Source: CAZEFK01 sp964511405
Lineage (GTDB): Bacteria; Pseudomonadota; Alphaproteobacteria; Elsterales; Elsteraceae
Direction: 5' to 3'
NCBI GenBank assembly: GCA_964511405.1
Contig: CAZEFK010000081.1
Span: 1-30,089, forward strand
Length of the DNA stretch: 30,089 nt
The notes beneath the pieces are model-generated. The model was given only the letters and a program-made list of their open reading frames with translations, did not search any database and was not told the DNA's origin. Position numbers and translations under genes: made by a program. Below, piece after piece: positions 22,169-29,643 of this stretch (positions are counted from its first letter, which is position 1; every line of letters begins with the position of its first letter).

Positions 22169-23545
22169 TCAGACGATCGACGCGAACTCGCCGGGGCCGG
22201 TCAGGATCTGGACCAGTTTGGCCATCCCCACCTCGACCTGGTCGAGGTCCGGCGGCCGGCTGAAGCAGACCCGGATCGCGGCGTGCTCGGCCCGACCGAC
22301 GGCGAAGCTCCAGGCCGGGTTGAGCGTGACCCCGGCGCGCGCGGCGGCGGCCACCACCTCGTCGTCGCGCCAGGGCTCGGGCAGGTGGATCCACAGATGG
22401 AAGGCGTTGGGCGCGGGCGGCGTGTAGCCGATGGCCGCCGCATCAAGCCGCCGCCGCACGGCGGTCTGGCGGTGGCGGCCCTCGCGCCGCTTGTCCTGGA
22501 CCAGGCGCAGGGCCGTGCCGTCGTCCACCCACAGCCGGATCACCTCGGCCATCAGCGGCGGCGCCATCCAGATCGAGCCACCGAGCGGGCCGATCCGCGC
22601 CAGCGCGTCGGGCGGCAGCACCAGCGCGCCGATCCGCAGCGCGGGCGCCAGGCTCTTGGCGAAGCCGTTGATGTGGAAGACCTGGGCCGGCGCCAGCCGG
22701 GCGAGGGCCGGCAAGGGCGACTCGATCAGGAAGCCATAGACGTCGTCCTCGACGATCGCGACCTGGTGGCGGGCGGCCACCGCCAGCACGCGCCGGCGGC
22801 GCTCCAGGTCCCAGGTGGCGCCGGTCGGGTTCTGCAGGTTGGGCATGCAGAACAGCGCCTTGATGTCACCGGCCGCCGCCGCGGTGGCGAACGCCTCGAC
22901 GCTCAGGCCGCCATCGTCGTCGGCGGGCAGGCCCTTGAGCCGCAGATGCAGCAGGCGAGCCGCGGTCTTCAGGCCGGGATATGTGAGGTGGTCGGCGGCG
23001 ATGGTATCGCCGGGCCGGGCGATCGCCCCCAGGGCGATCATCAACGCATGCTGGGCGCCGACGGTCAGCAGGGTGCGTTCCGGCGCCGCCGGCACGCCCA
23101 GATCGGCGAGCAGGCGCGCGGCCGCGGCCCGATGCTGGGGGGCGCCGCCCGGCGTCTGGTAGCCGGCCAGGGCACTGAGCGCCGGCGATCCCGCGATGGC
23201 CTGCAAGGCCGCGGCGAAGGCAGCGGCTTCGCCGCCGGCAGTCGGCGCATTGATGCCGAAATCGATCGGATCCGGCACCGCGGCGGCGGGGGCCGGGCCA
23301 TGCTGGCGGCGGACGAAGGTGCCGCGGCCGACCTCGCCGGCGGTCAGCCCGCGGCGTTCGGCCTCGGCATAGGCGCGGGTGATGGTGCCGATGGTGACGC
23401 CCAGCCGCCAGGCCAGATCACGATGGGTCGGCAGCTGGTCGCCCGGCGCCAGCGTCCCGCGCGCGATGTCGGCGGCCAGGGCGTCGGCGATCGCGCGGTA
23501 GCGGGGACCGCCATGGCGCGCCAGGTCGGGAGTCCACGTCGTCAT
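22169..23545 (-). CDS. MocR-type regulator: GntR HTH fused to PLP aminotransferase-like domain
   Basis: A 458-residue fusion. Residues ~14-80 form the GntR winged HTH (YRAIADALAADIARG, GDQLPTHRDLAWRLGV, GRGTFV). The rest is a fold-type I aminotransferase-like domain with NPTG (239-242), the PLP-pyridine Asp region EDDVYG (266-271), the Schiff-base Lys297 in GFAKSLAPALRIG and Arg304. All PLP contacts look intact, so it should bind PLP and use it to sense an amine or amino acid. It is divergent from the DUF1127/PhzF pair across 146 bp, so these are candidate targets. MocR members control genes such as GABA, taurine and PLP metabolism, but no such enzyme lies nearby. Confidence 0.93.
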   Translation of the reverse strand: MTTWTPDLARHGGPRYRAIADALAADIARGTLAPGDQLPTHRDLAWRLGVTIGTITRAYAEAERRGLTAGEVGRGTFVRRQHGPAPAAAVPDPIDFGINAPTAGGEAAAFAAALQAIAGSPALSALAGYQTPGGAPQHRAAAARLLADLGVPAAPERTLLTVGAQHALMIALGAIARPGDTIAADHLTYPGLKTAARLLHLRLKGLPADDDGGLSVEAFATAAAAGDIKALFCMPNLQNPTGATWDLERRRRVLAVAARHQVAIVEDDVYGFLIESPLPALARLAPAQVFHINGFAKSLAPALRIGALVLPPDALARIGPLGGSIWMAPPLMAEVIRLWVDDGTALRLVQDKRREGRHRQTAVRRRLDAAAIGYTPPAPNAFHLWIHLPEPWRDDEVVAAAARAGVTLNPAWSFAVGRAEHAAIRVCFSRPPDLDQVEVGMAKLVQILTGPGEFASIV

Positions 23546-23574
23546 GGGGACAATCTAGCCGATCGGGGCCCTCC

Positions 23575-23618
23575 TGTCACGGAGTGCCGGCCGATTTTGG
23601 ATTCTTGTAATCGTGACA
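23575..23618. promoter_or_regulatory. Divergent MocR-DUF1127 control region with TGTCACG/CGTGACA repeat
   Basis: TGTCACG (23575-23581) and CGTGACA (23612-23618) are inverted across 30 bp in the 146-bp divergent gap. The right half overlaps TTGT-N7-ACAA and is followed by AT-rich TAATAA (23620-23625), 17 bp after a weak TTGGAT. This could be a MocR site with the DUF1127 promoter. Evidence is pattern only. Confidence 0.4.
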
Positions 23619-23691
23619 ATAATAAGATTGAACCCATACATAAGCCTCCCCAAGCTGGCTGACACCGAGACACCGCCCATCGAGGTCGACC

Positions 23692-23910
23692 ATGGCCTAC
23701 GGCCAACCCACCGCCGCGCTTCGGCGCGCCCCGTTTATCACGCCCGGTCGGGCCGCGCTGCGGCGAGGCCTGGACGCGGTGGCGGGCTGGCATCGGCGAT
23801 GGCTCGACCGCCAGCGGCTGGCCGAGCTGGACGACCGCCAGCTGCGCGACCTGGGCCTCGCCCGCCGCGACGTCGCCGGCGAGATCCGCAAACCGTTCTG
23901 GCGGCCATAA
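23692..23910 (+). CDS. DUF1127 (YjiS-like) small protein
   Basis: A 72-residue basic protein. The last 45 residues carry the DUF1127 pattern: an amphipathic WHRRWLDRQRLAELDDRQLRDLGL helix-turn-helix-like segment followed by RRDVAGEIRKPFW. In alphaproteobacteria such proteins are common and short versions bind RNA or affect sRNA turnover and phosphate/carbon physiology; the role of this copy is unknown. It starts 146 bp from the divergent MocR gene and precedes phzF-like by 20 bp, so the two may share a transcript under MocR control. Confidence 0.85.
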   Translation: MAYGQPTAALRRAPFITPGRAALRRGLDAVAGWHRRWLDRQRLAELDDRQLRDLGLARRDVAGEIRKPFWRP

Positions 23911-23930
23911 TCAGGACATTGGGGGACAAG

Positions 23931-24770
23931 ATGCCCGACATTGCGCTCTATCAGGTCGATGCCTTCACCGACCGCCTGTTCGGCGGCAACCCGGCCGCCG
24001 TGTGCCTGCTGGACAACTGGCTGCCCGATGCGTTGATGCAGGCGATCGGCGCCGAGAACAACCTGTCCGAGACCGCGTTCGTGGTGGCCGCGGGCGACCG
24101 CTTCGCGATCCGCTGGTTCACGCCCCAGGCGGAGGTGCCGTTGTGCGGCCATGCCACCCTGGCCAGCGCGCATGTGCTGATGAATGTCGTGGACGCTGGC
24201 CGCGACAGCGTCATCTTCGACAGCCGCAGCGGCCCCTTGACCGTGCGGCGCGCCGGCCGGCGGCTGGAGCTGGATTTCCCCAGCCGGCGGCCGGAGCCGG
24301 TCGAGCCGCCGCGCGGCTTGGCGGCGGCCCTGGGCGCGGAACCGCGCGCGGTGCTGGCCAACGGCCGCTACGTCGCGGTGTTCGATCGGGCCGAGACCGT
24401 GCGCGCCCTGGCGCCTGATATCCCGGCCGTGGCGCGGCTGGGACAGGGCGTCGTCGCGACGGCGCCGGGGGATGTCGCCGGCATCGATTTCGTGTCGCGC
24501 TATTTTGCGCCCCATGTGGGCATCCCGGAAGATCCGGTGACCGGCGGTGCCCATTGCTCCCTCATCCCCTATTGGGCGGGGCGCCTTGGGCGGTCGACCC
24601 TGCGCGCGCGCCAGGTCAGCGCCCGCGGCGGCGATCTGTGGTGCCGGCTGGCCGGCGACCGCGTGCACATGGCCGGCGATGCCGTCCTGGTGTCGAGCGG
24701 CACCCTGCATTTGCCCGACCTGGCGGCCGGGACCACGGCCGACCTGCGGCTGCCGGCCATGGCCGGCTAG
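23931..24770 (+). CDS. PhzF-family isomerase/epimerase-like protein
   Basis: A 279-residue protein of standard PhzF length with the two-lobed diaminopimelate-epimerase-like fold. The N-terminal opening (YQVDAFTDRLFGGNPAAV), the catalytic Glu47 in NLSETAF, CGHATLASAHVL (72-83) and the mirrored EDPVTGGAH in the second lobe are all conserved. Characterised PhzF isomerises a dihydroxyanthranilate precursor of phenazines, but most family members in non-phenazine bacteria have unknown substrates, and no other phz gene is present here. The SD GGGGGA lies a few bp before ATG 23931. It lies downstream of DUF1127 and divergent from MocR. Confidence 0.92.
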   Translation: MPDIALYQVDAFTDRLFGGNPAAVCLLDNWLPDALMQAIGAENNLSETAFVVAAGDRFAIRWFTPQAEVPLCGHATLASAHVLMNVVDAGRDSVIFDSRSGPLTVRRAGRRLELDFPSRRPEPVEPPRGLAAALGAEPRAVLANGRYVAVFDRAETVRALAPDIPAVARLGQGVVATAPGDVAGIDFVSRYFAPHVGIPEDPVTGGAHCSLIPYWAGRLGRSTLRARQVSARGGDLWCRLAGDRVHMAGDAVLVSSGTLHLPDLAAGTTADLRLPAMAG

Positions 24771-24777
24771 TCCCAAT

Positions 24778-24810
24778 GGCGGCGCCCTAATCCATCCGGA
24801 GGGCACCGCC
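24778..24810. terminator. Inverted repeat after the PhzF-like gene
   Basis: GGCGGCGCCCT (24778-24788) pairs with AGGGCACCGCC (24800-24810), 10 of 11 positions with an 11-nt loop, 8 bp after the stop. No T-run follows. It is a possible terminator-like hairpin before the kinase gene. Confidence 0.4.
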
Positions 24811-24886
24811 CTATGGCAAGATCCTGCGCGACGCCCGGGGCCGGCTCTGTATTCTGCGCTCCGTCGCGCCGCAGCGGGAGCAAGGC

Positions 24887-26485
24887 ATGCTCGGCAGTGC
24901 CATCGCGGAGGATCGGGCCGACGACGGTCCGCTTGACGCCGTCGACTGGGCGGCGGGGCCGCTGGGACCGCCCGACCGGTGGCCGCGGGCTTTGCGGGCC
25001 GCTGTCGACATCTGCCGCGCCAGCGCCGCGCCGGTGCTGATCTGGTGGGGGCCCGAGTTCGTCCAGATCTACAACGCCGCCGGTCGGACGATGCTGGGGG
25101 ATTTGGGTGCGGTTGGCCGGCCCGTCGCCGAAGCCTGCCCGGCGCTGTGGGACGGGCTCGGCCCGTCGCTGCGCCAGGTCGTCGACGGTGGCGGACTGCT
25201 GCGCGTCGCGTCCAAGGATGCGCCGACCTTCGTCCTCGGGCCGATCCATGCCGAGGCGGGCGCGGTCGCCGGAGTCGTGGGGACGCTGGACCGCGCCGCG
25301 GCCGCCGCCATCCGTGCGCGCGATGCCCGCATCCGCGGCCTCGAACGGCAGCTCGACGAGCGGCGGCAGGCCGAGGCGGCGCTGCTGCGCTCGCAAAAGA
25401 ACGAAGTGGTGGGGCAGCTGACGGCCGGGGTCGCCCACGACTTCAACAACCTGCTGACCGCGATCCTGTGCAACCTGGAGCTTCTTGCCGGGCGCCTGGC
25501 CGACGAGGGACCGCTCAAGCTGGTCCAGGCCGCGGTCCGCGCCGCCGAACGGGGCGCCCGGCTGAACGAGCAGCTGTTGGCCGTGGCCCGTCAGCAGCAG
25601 CTGATGCCCAAGCGGGTCGACCTCAACCGGGTGATCGCCGGCCTCGACAGCCTGCTGCGCAGCACGGTCGGCAGCGCGATCCAGGTCCGCACCGAGCTGG
25701 CGGCGGACGTGTGGCCGGCCCTGGTCGACCCCAACCAGGTCGAGCTGGTCGTGCTCAATCTCGGCCTCAACGCCCGCGATGCCATGGAACCGGGCGGGCG
25801 CCTGACCGTGGCCACCGCCAACGTGACTATGGGGGCGCCTGAACTGCCCGAAGACCCGCCGGCCGGCGACTATGTCGCCCTGTCGGTGGCCGATACCGGC
25901 TGCGGCATCCCGCCTGACATGATGGGCCGCGTGCTCGAACCGTTCTTCACGACCAAGGCCGCCGGCACCAGCTCGGGGCTGGGCCTGAGCGCGGTGTCGG
26001 GCGTCGCCCGCCAGTCCGGCGGCGGCCTGCGCATCGAGAGCCGTCCCGGCGTCGGCACACGGGTGACCGTGTTCCTGCCGCGCGCGCCCGCGCCGGCGCC
26101 GCCGCGGCCGACCGAGATGGCCGGCGCCCGGCTGCTGCTGGTCGATGACGACGCCGCGGTTCGCATCACCACCGCCGAACTGCTCGGCACCGAGGGCTTC
26201 CTGGTGCGCGAGGCCGACGGTGCGACGGCGGCCCTGGCCGCCCTGGAGCAGGGCGAGCCGATCGACCTGATGTTGGCGGACTTTGCCATGCCTGGGATGA
26301 ACGGGCTGGAGCTGGCGCGCGTCGTCCGCCGCCGCTGGCCCCGGTTGCCGGTCCTGTTCGCCACCGGCTATGCCGATGCCGCGGTGCTGGCGGCCGAGGC
26401 CGGGCGCGGCCGGGTAGTCAAGAAGCCCTACCGCGCCGCCGAACTGGCCGCAAGGATCCGCGAGGTGATCGCCGCCGAACACTGA
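24887..26485 (+). CDS. Soluble hybrid sensor histidine kinase with receiver domain
   Basis: A 532-residue protein without a TM segment. Residues ~25-135 look like a PAS-type sensor (PAPVLIWWGPEFVQIYNAAG pattern), then a short coiled linker. The HisKA phosphoacceptor is His184 in GVAHDFNNLL. The ATPase has the N box NLGLNARDAM (291-300), DTGCGIP (336-342) and GLGLS (364-368). The C-terminal receiver has acidic residues 420-422, phosphoacceptor Asp465 in LADFAMPG, and Lys513 before Pro. It would sense a cytoplasmic signal and relay phosphate from His to its own Asp; no output protein is adjacent, so the partner is unknown. ATG 24887 follows GGGAG. The HDFNN kinase type is common in alphaproteobacteria. 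Confidence 0.93.
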   Translation: MLGSAIAEDRADDGPLDAVDWAAGPLGPPDRWPRALRAAVDICRASAAPVLIWWGPEFVQIYNAAGRTMLGDLGAVGRPVAEACPALWDGLGPSLRQVVDGGGLLRVASKDAPTFVLGPIHAEAGAVAGVVGTLDRAAAAAIRARDARIRGLERQLDERRQAEAALLRSQKNEVVGQLTAGVAHDFNNLLTAILCNLELLAGRLADEGPLKLVQAAVRAAERGARLNEQLLAVARQQQLMPKRVDLNRVIAGLDSLLRSTVGSAIQVRTELAADVWPALVDPNQVELVVLNLGLNARDAMEPGGRLTVATANVTMGAPELPEDPPAGDYVALSVADTGCGIPPDMMGRVLEPFFTTKAAGTSSGLGLSAVSGVARQSGGGLRIESRPGVGTRVTVFLPRAPAPAPPRPTEMAGARLLLVDDDAAVRITTAELLGTEGFLVREADGATAALAALEQGEPIDLMLADFAMPGMNGLELARVVRRRWPRLPVLFATGYADAAVLAAEAGRGRVVKKPYRAAELAARIREVIAAEH

Positions 26486-26881
26486 CGGCGGCGCCCTGGG
26501 CCTATGCCCGGAGTCGTGCGACTCTGCAGATTTGCAGTGCGGTGCTGCGCGGCTTGACTTGTACAAATCGGAGAGTGGCTGGCATTGATCTGGCCGGTTG
26601 CCGGCGATAATTCACAGCATCACAGTATTGCCGCATCCGTCGACAAAGTGTCAGGGCCATTGACAAGAGTCCGGCCCACATTCGAAAAGCCATTCATCTC
26701 AATCGGTTACGGCTGCCTAGAAAATAGGCAAACGGGTCTCCGCCCTTGGCTGCCGCGATTCGATGTCGTCTGCCGCCACGTTTTCCTCAGACTTATCCAC
26801 CGGAGCCGTGGACATCTGCGGCGGGCTGTCCGGCCGGGCGGACGGGACCTCGGCCCACGGCCCGGCCGTTGTCCGCGCGCC
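26486..26881. other. Gene-free gap of ~400 bp upstream of the efflux operon
   Basis: This stretch is visibly less GC-rich than its surroundings. I see no credible gene in it; the frames that cross it lack RBS and family features. It holds AGTCG-TG-CGACT (26512-26523), CTGCA-GATT-TGCAG (26524-26537), TTGTACAA (26559-26566) and TGCCTA-GAAAA-TAGGCA (26714-26730). A TTGACA at 26660-26665 has no clear -10. It probably carries the efflux promoter and an operator. Confidence 0.5.
26714..26730. promoter_or_regulatory. Inverted repeat TGCCTA-N5-TAGGCA upstream of the efflux operon
   Basis: A perfect 6-bp repeat around GAAAA, about 150 bp before the adaptor start. Spacing fits a dimeric repressor site (TetR or MarR type often control such pumps), but no regulator gene is adjacent, so this is tentative. 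Confidence 0.4.
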
Positions 26882-28081
26882 ATGGCGAACGAGGCCGACG
26901 AAGAGGGGGACCAGGCGCTCGCCCTCAAGGAGCGCCCGGTGCGTGCCGACGTTGCGCCGGTGCGCAAGCGCGACCGCATCGAGACCCCGCGCCCAGAGCG
27001 CGAACCGGATGAGGGCGGCGGCGACCGGGGCGGTGGCGACGCGAAGCCGCGCAGTCGCTGGCCGCTGATCGCGCTGATCGCCGCCGTCGTGGCGGCGGCG
27101 ATCGCGGGCACGATCTGGTGGTGGCTGACCCGCGACCTGGTCAGCACCGATGACGCCTATACCGACGGGCGCGCCGTGCTGGTGGCGCCGCGGGTGGCCG
27201 GCCCGGTGACGCGGCTGGCGGTCGACGACAACCAATTCGTCCATGCCGGGGACCTGCTGGTCGAGATCGACCCGCGCGATTTCCAGGCGGCGCGCGACCA
27301 GGCGGCGGGGCAGCTCGCCGCCGCGGTCGCCCGGCTGGCCGACGCCGCGGCGGCGCTGGACAAGGCCCGCGTCAGCTATCCGGCGCAGCTGGCCCAGGCC
27401 CAAGGCCAGCTGGCCCAGGCGCGCGGCCAGTTGTTCCTGGCCCAGGCCGAGTATCGGCGCCAGCACGGCATCGACCGGGCGGCGACCTCGCAGCAAAACG
27501 TCGATCAGTCGACCGCGGGCCTGCAGCAGGCCCAGGGCCAGGTCGCGCAGGCCGAAGCCCAGGTTCGGACCGCGGCGCTGGTCGACCAGAATGTGGCGCA
27601 GGCCGAGGCCCAGGTCGCCCAGCTCCGCGGCGAGGTCGACCAGGCACGGGCGCAGCTCGCCCAGGCTGAGTTCAATCTCGGCTACACCCGAGTGGTGGCG
27701 CCCCAAGACGGCTGGGTGACCAAGCGCACGATCGAGACCGGCGACTATGTCCAGCCCGGCCAGAGCATCCTGGCGCTGGTCACGCCCCAGCTCTGGATCA
27801 CCGCCAACTTCAAGGAGACTCAACTCGCGCGCATGCGGCCGGGGCAGGCAGTCGACATCGCGGTCGACGCCTACCCCGACCTCAAGCTCAAGGGCCATGT
27901 CGAGAGCGTGCAACTCGGCTCGGGCTCCAAGTTCTCGGCCTTCCCGCCCGAGAATGCGACCGGCAACTTCGTCAAGATCGTGCAACGGGTGCCGGTCAAG
28001 ATCGTCGTCGACCAGGGGCTGGATCCGGCGCGGCCGCTGCCGCTCGGGATCTCGGTCGAGCCGACGGTGACGCTGAAGTGA
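26882..28081 (+). CDS. EmrA/HlyD-type membrane fusion adaptor
   Basis: A 399-residue protein. Residues 1-59 are a long charged cytoplasmic tail rich in Glu, Arg and Gly. One TM segment covers ~60-82. Then come the biotinyl-lipoyl half-motif (DDAYTDGRAVLVAPRVAGPV), a Gln/Ala-rich coiled-coil hairpin (~135-280), the second lipoyl part (YTRVVAPQDGWV) and a beta-barrel (PGQAVDIAVDAYPD). This is the EmrA-type layout that links an inner-membrane pump to an outer-membrane channel. ATG 26882 begins the first plausible N-terminus, although no good SD precedes it. The stop overlaps the GTG start of the MFS gene (GTGA). Confidence 0.9.
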   Translation: MANEADEEGDQALALKERPVRADVAPVRKRDRIETPRPEREPDEGGGDRGGGDAKPRSRWPLIALIAAVVAAAIAGTIWWWLTRDLVSTDDAYTDGRAVLVAPRVAGPVTRLAVDDNQFVHAGDLLVEIDPRDFQAARDQAAGQLAAAVARLADAAAALDKARVSYPAQLAQAQGQLAQARGQLFLAQAEYRRQHGIDRAATSQQNVDQSTAGLQQAQGQVAQAEAQVRTAALVDQNVAQAEAQVAQLRGEVDQARAQLAQAEFNLGYTRVVAPQDGWVTKRTIETGDYVQPGQSILALVTPQLWITANFKETQLARMRPGQAVDIAVDAYPDLKLKGHVESVQLGSGSKFSAFPPENATGNFVKIVQRVPVKIVVDQGLDPARPLPLGISVEPTVTLK

Positions 28082-29643
28082 GCGACACAGGCGCCTGGCG
28101 TCCCCGCGCGAACCCTTGGGCGATCGCGCTGGTGGTGACGCTTGGTGCGTTCATGGAGATCCTGGACACCACGATCGTCAACGTCTCGCTGCCCCATGTC
28201 GCCGGCAGCCTGTCGGTCAGCAACGACGACGCGACCTGGACGCTGACCTCCTACCTGATCGCCAACGGCGTGGTGCTGACGATCTCGGGCTGGCTCGGCC
28301 GCGTGCTCGGGCGCCGCCGCTACTTCCTGATCTGCATCGGCATGTTCTCGGCGTGCAGCTTCTTGTGCGGGTTGGCCCAGAGCCTGCCGCAGCTGATCCT
28401 GTTCCGCCTGGCCCAGGGCTTCTTCGGCGGCGGGCTGCAGCCGACCCAGCAGGCGATCATCCTGGACACCTTCGAGCCGTCCCGGCGCGGCCAGGCCTTC
28501 GCCCTGACCGCCATTGCCACGGTCGTGGCGCCGGTGCTGGGGCCGTCGCTCGGCGGTTGGATCACCGACAACTACAACTGGCGCTGGATCTTCCTGATCA
28601 ACGTGCCGGTCGGCGCGCTGACCTTCTTCGGCGTCCTGCAGCTGGTCGAGGATCCACCTTGGGCCCGGGCCGAGGGCAGCCGGGGCGTCGATGCGGTCGG
28701 CCTGGCGCTGATCACGCTCGGCCTGGGCGCCCTGGAAATCACCATGGACCGCGGCGAGGACGAAGGCTGGCTCGGCTCGGACCTGATCCGCGTGACCGCC
28801 GCGTGCACCGTTGTCGGCCTCCTGGGTGCCGTCGCCTGGCTGCTCTATACGCGCCGGCCGGTCGTCGACATCCGGGTGTTCCGCGACCGCAACTTCGCCG
28901 TGGCCTCGGTGCTGATGATCGCCATGGCGGCCATCCTCTACGCCAGCGCCGTCGTCATCCCGCAGCTGGCCCAGCGCCAGCTGGGCTACACCGCGACCCT
29001 GGCCGGTTTCCTGCTGTCGCCCGGCGCCTTCCTGGTGATGCTGCTGATCCCGCTGGTGACCTGGCTGCAGAAGCGGGTGCCGACGAAATATGTGATCGCA
29101 ACAGGCTTCGCCTGCCTGGGGGCGGCGATGTTCTATTCGCACCGGCTGAGCCCCACCATCGACTTCGAGACCCTGGTCATGATGCGCGGCGCCCAGGCCG
29201 GGGGCCTGGCCTTCCTGTTCGCGCCGCTCAACACCATCGCCTTCGCCGAGATCAATCGCCGCGACACCGGCGACGCGGCGGCGCTGTTCACGATGTTCCG
29301 CAATGTCGCGGGCTCGGTCGGGATCTCGCTGTCGACGGCCATGGTGACCGAGGACACCCAGATCCGGATGGCCCATCTGGTGCCGCACCTGACGCCGCTC
29401 GACCTCGGCTACAGCCTGGTGCTGCAGCAGTACCGCACTGCCGTCCTGGCGCTCGGCCACCCGGCCGCCCAGGCGGCGCAGACCGCCACCGGGCTGCTCT
29501 ACCAGGCGCTGCGCCAGCAGGCGGCAGTGTTGGCCTACATGGATATCTTCGAGGCCTGCGGGATCCTGGCGCTGGCCGTGGTGCCGCTGGCCTTCCTGCT
29601 GTGCAGCCGCACCGGCGGCGGGGCCGGTCACGGTGCGGCGTGA
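28078..29643 (+). CDS. DHA2-family MFS drug efflux pump (EmrB-like)
   Basis: A 521-residue membrane protein with about 14 hydrophobic segments. It has the DHA2 opening motif MEILDTTIVNVSLPHVAGSL in TM1, a motif-A-like WLGRVLGRRRYF after TM2, the antiporter motif C region (VVAPVLGPSLGGWI), and RWIFLINVPVG, all typical of EmrB/QacA-like proton-driven exporters. Together with the adaptor before it and the outer-membrane factor after it, it would form an EmrAB-TolC-like tripartite pump for lipophilic toxic compounds. The GTG 28078 start overlaps the adaptor stop by 4 bp; its own stop overlaps the following start by 11 bp. Confidence 0.93.
   Translation: MSDTGAWRPRANPWAIALVVTLGAFMEILDTTIVNVSLPHVAGSLSVSNDDATWTLTSYLIANGVVLTISGWLGRVLGRRRYFLICIGMFSACSFLCGLAQSLPQLILFRLAQGFFGGGLQPTQQAIILDTFEPSRRGQAFALTAIATVVAPVLGPSLGGWITDNYNWRWIFLINVPVGALTFFGVLQLVEDPPWARAEGSRGVDAVGLALITLGLGALEITMDRGEDEGWLGSDLIRVTAACTVVGLLGAVAWLLYTRRPVVDIRVFRDRNFAVASVLMIAMAAILYASAVVIPQLAQRQLGYTATLAGFLLSPGAFLVMLLIPLVTWLQKRVPTKYVIATGFACLGAAMFYSHRLSPTIDFETLVMMRGAQAGGLAFLFAPLNTIAFAEINRRDTGDAAALFTMFRNVAGSVGISLSTAMVTEDTQIRMAHLVPHLTPLDLGYSLVLQQYRTAVLALGHPAAQAAQTATGLLYQALRQQAAVLAYMDIFEACGILALAVVPLAFLLCSRTGGGAGHGAA

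Noticed and set aside
23931..24770. Phenazine biosynthesis locus based on the PhzF-like gene
   Set aside because: No other phz gene is present; PhzF-family proteins are widespread outside phenazine producers.
26502..26693. 63-codon minus-strand frame in the gap before the efflux operon
   Set aside because: No SD, no recognisable domain, and short enough to arise by chance.
26763..27068. 101-codon plus-strand frame starting in the gap and running into the adaptor gene
   Set aside because: It overlaps the adaptor in another frame, is Ser/Arg-rich and has no family match.
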